Below, piece after piece: positions 59,796 through 64,000 of a stretch of 64,000 nucleotides of DNA. The notes beneath the pieces are model-generated. The model was given only the letters and a program-made list of their open reading frames with translations. It was not told where the DNA came from and searched no databases. Origin of the DNA: Osedax fenrisi. Taxonomy: Eukaryota; Annelida; Polychaeta; Sabellida; Siboglinidae. Position numbers and translations under genes: made by a program. The stretch is from positions 22,253,376 to 22,317,375 of the forward strand of contig OZ025244.1 in assembly GCA_964019155.1 (NCBI GenBank). Reading direction: 5' to 3'. The first letter of the stretch is position 1. Each line of letters opens with the position of its first letter.

Positions 59796-60238
59796 ACTAA
59801 TAGTAAATATAATATAGGGTAGTTAACCTATCTGACGATAGTATTACATATAGGTAGGATTATGATAGTATATAATCACGTGACATTAAAGTATTGTTCA
59901 CTATTGTTACCGCGGTATTAGATTTATAAACTTCATAAATAACTTACTCTAGTTGCCGTATACGGTAGTATACTATAGTATACTATAGTATTACTATAGT
60001 AGTAGTACTATAATAGTTATAATATATAGTAGTATAATAATATTATATATTATTATATATAAAGTATATATATATATAATATATATATTATAAATTATAT
60101 ATATGCTTACTTTATTAGTCACCTAAATATAAATATATATATATATATTTACTATTTTATAAATGTATAATAGTGTAATTATTATATTTCGTCAATAATT
60201 AAGGTCATATAATCAAAGGATTTGCTATAATATAAATT

Positions 60239-60281
<43 letters not shown>

Positions 60282-60829
60282 GTACCATGTGGATTTACAC
60301 TTGTGGCATAAAATGTATATTATTTAGAATAAACATACATAATATAACAACTACATATTGCTGTATCTATAAATTTGATATTAGATCATAGTTCGAACAT
60401 CGCGTAATTCTGCTCATAGAGAACGAAGTCACTTCGTTCTATATGATTCTGCTATTGAACTTATTAAATTATTAATTAAAACACAAACCAAAATTTTACT
60501 ATTTGTGTGGATCCCTCAACGCTATTTATAACATGTATAACTATATTTGTATGACTTATTGAGAGATCCATTTTAATTATTTACAATACAAATATTGTAA
60601 TCATTATTTCTATAAATAAATATTAATATTATACCTACCCAATCACCTACGAACAAACAAATCAACTCCCTCCTTTAAACGCCACCTTAATACTTATTAC
60701 TTCTCCCTTGCTTTCCCTCCCACTCAATAATTCCCTCCCACGGCGGATTACTCACGCACTGATGCAATAAACCGAAAAAAGTAAAAAATAAGTAAGTACA
60801 TACCATTATATATTAGTTAATAATGTAAT
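59796..60829. other. intergenic, no gene seen
   Basis: Short TA/TAGTA mixtures at 59960-60090, TA runs at 60242-60279, a small palindrome AGAACGAAGT/ACTTCGTTCT at 60419-60440 and a C-rich plus-strand patch at 60650-60745. No coding region. Confidence 0.5.
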
Positions 60830-61257
60830 TTATAAACTATGGGCCAGATTTAAATTCGAGTAATCGATTTTTAATTATCCAAGTAAATTAATCACGCCCT
60901 TTACATGTATCGATAATCTTATTAATGTAAGCAACATATTATTTTTAAAACACCATATATCGTATACGATATTGATACTATGGATTACTATATATATATA
61001 TATATATATATATACAATATATGTTATTAGAACAATCTAATCTATAATACATAAAAATTCGTACTTGCGAAATGCGTGAAATCATTAACTGATTTACAAC
61101 TCCTATCTCGAACACACACACACACACATACACATACACACATACACACACACACATTCCATCACTAAATCACTCGTGATCACTGTTATTCTAGGTCACG
61201 TGCACTTATACTCCCCCGCGCAAACATCTAGTAAGTTATCTATGTTGGCGCGCGAGC
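60830..61257 (+). repeat. dispersed repeat R, copy 2
   Basis: Inverted relative to copy 1 at 9822-10390. Shares TATGGGCCAGATTTAAAT, CGAGTAATCGAT, CTGATTTACAACT, an (AC)n tract, CATTCCATCACT and AAGTTATCTATGTTGGCG. It has a single arm where copy 1 has a palindrome, so it probably represents the original arrangement. A (TA)n run at 60991-61013 interrupts it. Confidence 0.8.
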
Positions 61258-61335
61258 CGTGCGCGTATTTATGTCCGCACAGGTGCGCGCACGGTTGTGC
61301 GATATTATGTGTGAACGTACGAGTAAATACTTGTT

Positions 61336-61410
61336 CACGTTTGTATGTGTGAGTGTACACACTATGTATACGTGTACAGTGTACAATGTACACTCACACA
61401 TACGAACGTG
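61336..61410. repeat. fold-back, 24-bp arms CACGTTTGTATGTGTGAGTG
   Basis: The left arm starts at 61336 and the right arm ends at 61410, nearly perfect complements. The middle has nested GTGTACAC/TACAATGTA words. Confidence 0.85.
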
Positions 61411-61715
61411 TACATTGTACACTTATAAATAATATCCCGATAGGATAACGTATATGTATACATGTGTCTACGCGGGTGTATTTGTTAATTTGTATATAAA
61501 TATATCATCAAATCTATCAAATATAATGAATGTAGTTACATTTTTACGTAGAATCTTTTCATGTATTTATGTATTTATTATATTATATTTATGATCTAAT
61601 ATATTTGCATTTCGGAAATATTTTTGAAATGATCAATGCAACTAATTCATGGATAAGTGTATGTATTGATGCATAACATATATGTTACGCACTAGTTTAT
61701 ACACTTATATATCTA

Positions 61716-61845
<130 letters not shown>

Positions 61846-62498
61846 TTTTATTCTTATATATATGAATATATACAGTTAAAATTAGATACACAAATAAATT
61901 ATATATATATAATTTATTTTTGTATCTAATTTTAACTGTATATAGTATGTTATAACATTATATATATATCATACTACATATAGTATGGTTATATATCTTT
62001 AGTTTCATATATGGGAAAGAAATATTGTATAAAAAGTATACTAATATATTAAGGATATTCTGCGAAGTTGCAACACAAAAGATATATTATCTACGCTGAA
62101 AATATCTAAATGTGACTCTTATTCAATCACATATATTGTATGTAATTATATACGACCATGATAGCTGGTCGCTGGTTGCTGCAGCAGACAATTGTTAGGA
62201 TTCCTCATATAAACCAATGGGTACATGCATGTATACATCGCAAAACTACATTCATTATTACCTCTAGGTATATATTGTATATATATACAATTAAAAAACT
62301 TAAAACCTTTTAGAACTATAGTTAATTACAAATGTTATTAAATATTATATAAGATTATATCGTTAATATAATATTAATAGTTGTAAATATAAGTTTATTC
62401 CCGTAAAATTTCAAATCTAAATAAATAGACAAATTTAATATAAATAGTTACAATTATTGTAATCGCGTATTATATAAATAAACTATCGATAGATCTAT

Positions 62499-62499
<1 letters not shown>

Positions 62500-62558
<59 letters not shown>
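62500..62558. repeat. (TA)n microsatellite
   Basis: About 59 bases of TA. Confidence 0.93.
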
Positions 62559-62560
<2 letters not shown>

Positions 62561-62985
62561 GGGCGACAGCATAGAAAAGATATTGATTTTAATCTGAAGC
62601 CCTTTAGAGGAAATAATAATATAAATAATTATATATTACATACGAAAAAAAAAATGTTAATTTAAAACTTCTAATAAATATTTATCATTATTATTATTAT
62701 TATTTATATATATAGATCATTCGATACTTATTTAGACATTAAAATTATATGGAATTAGGGATAATGCATTAAAGTTAATAATCAGTTACCTAAATAATCT
62801 CAAACAAATATGTAAATATTCATGATGCAAATTCTACAAAAGAGATTACGTGTCACATGATATGATTAAATTAAAAATATTTAAATTCATCAATAAATAG
62901 ATTATATTTTAATAGTTAATAATAGTTTATAATTCAGATAAAAACCGTCGCGACTTAAGTCTCGCGAATTTGCGGTTCAACATAC

Positions 62986-62987
<2 letters not shown>

Positions 62988-63031
<44 letters not shown>
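62988..63031. repeat. (TA)n microsatellite
   Basis: About 44 bases of uninterrupted TA. Confidence 0.93.
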
Positions 63032-63036
<5 letters not shown>

Positions 63037-63597
63037 GTATAACTTATAATTTATAAGTTATCTGAAAATTAAATTGTAATATAATATATTTGTAACTAAT
63101 AAATTATTATTATTTTGAAAATAAAGATACAATTATGAATATTTAAAATTTTATTAATTATTAAATTTAAAAAAATGCAACAATTGTATAATTATATATA
63201 TATTATAAATTATGACAATTTAAATTAATTTAAAGCATTATAGAATAAATTAAATTAGTAACAATACTTATTCTGAGTAAATTGATTCTAAATATTTACA
63301 ATATAATTATTAAACATGTATGACATATATAAACATACTTATAATAACTTATCACGTTATTTCATTATAAATAAAGAGCTATATATGAATATTGATTATT
63401 TAAATGTATATATATATATTAGTTTCTTTATTTTAGCCTTTATAATTATAAAATTTATATTATATATGCCTTAAATTAATATATATGACGATTATTAAAT
63501 GAAATTAAATTTTTAAATTATTATTATAATTTATTTTAATGACATACTTTTAAAAGTATTTATTTTATAGTCATATTTTAAGTAAAAACATGATTTA

Positions 63598-64000
63598 GGG
63601 GAAAGTCTCCGATTACCGACCCTATCCTAATACCGACCCCCTCTTGTATCTCAGTAACTATAAGAAATATAAAAAAATTATATATACATGAACTGTTCGT
63701 AATTTAATGATAAATATGAATAAGTATTTTGTTTTTAAAAATATTCAATCTTACAATTGTTATTTGATCAAATGTAATATTCTCTTTTTACTTTTTAAAT
63801 ATTTGAATAATAACTTTTTTTAAATCATTGTAAATACTTTATTAATTAAAAGAAAACTTAATACTGAGCATAATATTGAAGATCAATAAAATGTTTATAA
63901 CTTTTATAAAAATAATTTAATTTTTATAACTATTAACCAATATATCTTAACAATAGCAACCCATATGATTTTCCTATTACCGACCCCCTAAATTACCCTA
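63598..64000 (+). mobile_element. TA-flanked MITE, GATTACCGACC family, cut by window end
   Basis: Starts GGGGAAAGTCTCCGATTACC after TA at 63596-63597 and follows 30316 onward almost base for base (TTGTATCTCAGTAACTATAAG, TATGATTTTCCTATTACCG). The right end lies beyond the window. Confidence 0.88.

Noticed and set aside
61196..61422. two overlapping minus-strand frames of 60-65 codons
   Set aside because: They lie over the CpG-rich end of repeat R copy 2 and a fold-back; composition (THTH, CTLYTVH) reflects alternating GT/AC words, not protein.

Overview
The window is a stretch of a very A+T-rich animal nuclear genome. One spliced gene can be supported: a complete mitochondrial-clan cytochrome P450 on the minus strand (15144-29283, ten coding exons, 529 residues deduced). 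Mitochondrial-clan P450s are known from animals. The non-LTR retroelement types, the tRNA-derived SINE and the long introns also fit an invertebrate animal. I cannot name the species; a lophotrochozoan such as a mollusc is a guess from the P450 type only.

Layout. 1-9.35 kb is a nest of transposable elements: a TIR element cut by the window start, a TA-flanked MITE carrying a hAT-like MITE, a decayed LINE, and a 3.24-kb TIR element sitting inside another TA-flanked MITE and carrying a solo LTR, a 455-bp MITE and a LINE fragment. 9.8-14.6 kb holds a repeat with a perfect 388-bp palindrome, two truncated TA-flanked MITEs, a LINE fragment and a tRNA-derived SINE. 15.1-29.3 kb is the P450 gene. 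Its larger introns hold tandem arrays, including a 10-bp-phased CG array, a 44-bp array and a 137/144-bp array, together with MITE copies and a perfect 152-bp palindrome. 29.3-51.8 kb is gene-poor, extremely A+T-rich DNA with MITEs (clean target-site duplications and nested insertions), inverted dispersed repeats and a LINE fragment at 45.8-46.5 kb. 51.8-57.1 kb is a retroelement cluster: a nearly full-length decayed endonuclease-reverse transcriptase LINE, two further LINE ends, a solo LTR and an uninterrupted (TAA)n tract of about 450 bp. 57.1-64 kb has long (TA)n tracts, a GC-richer island at 58.8-59.1 kb, a 10-bp-phased E-box array at 59.6 kb, a second copy of the 9.8-kb repeat and the start of another TA-flanked MITE.

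How it fits together. No second host gene was found, so no pathway can be read from neighbours. The P450 encodes a haem monooxygenase expected in mitochondria and fed by adrenodoxin-type electrons; its substrate is unknown. The rest is best read as layered transposition: several families can be given exact boundaries by comparing empty and filled copies within this window. A second theme is inverted duplication inside or between repeats. In two cases (9.9 kb and 56.95 kb) a related copy lacks the inverted half, which fits template switching, although assembly fold-back artefacts must be excluded for the perfect palindromes. All identifications are by eye; no database search or base count was run.
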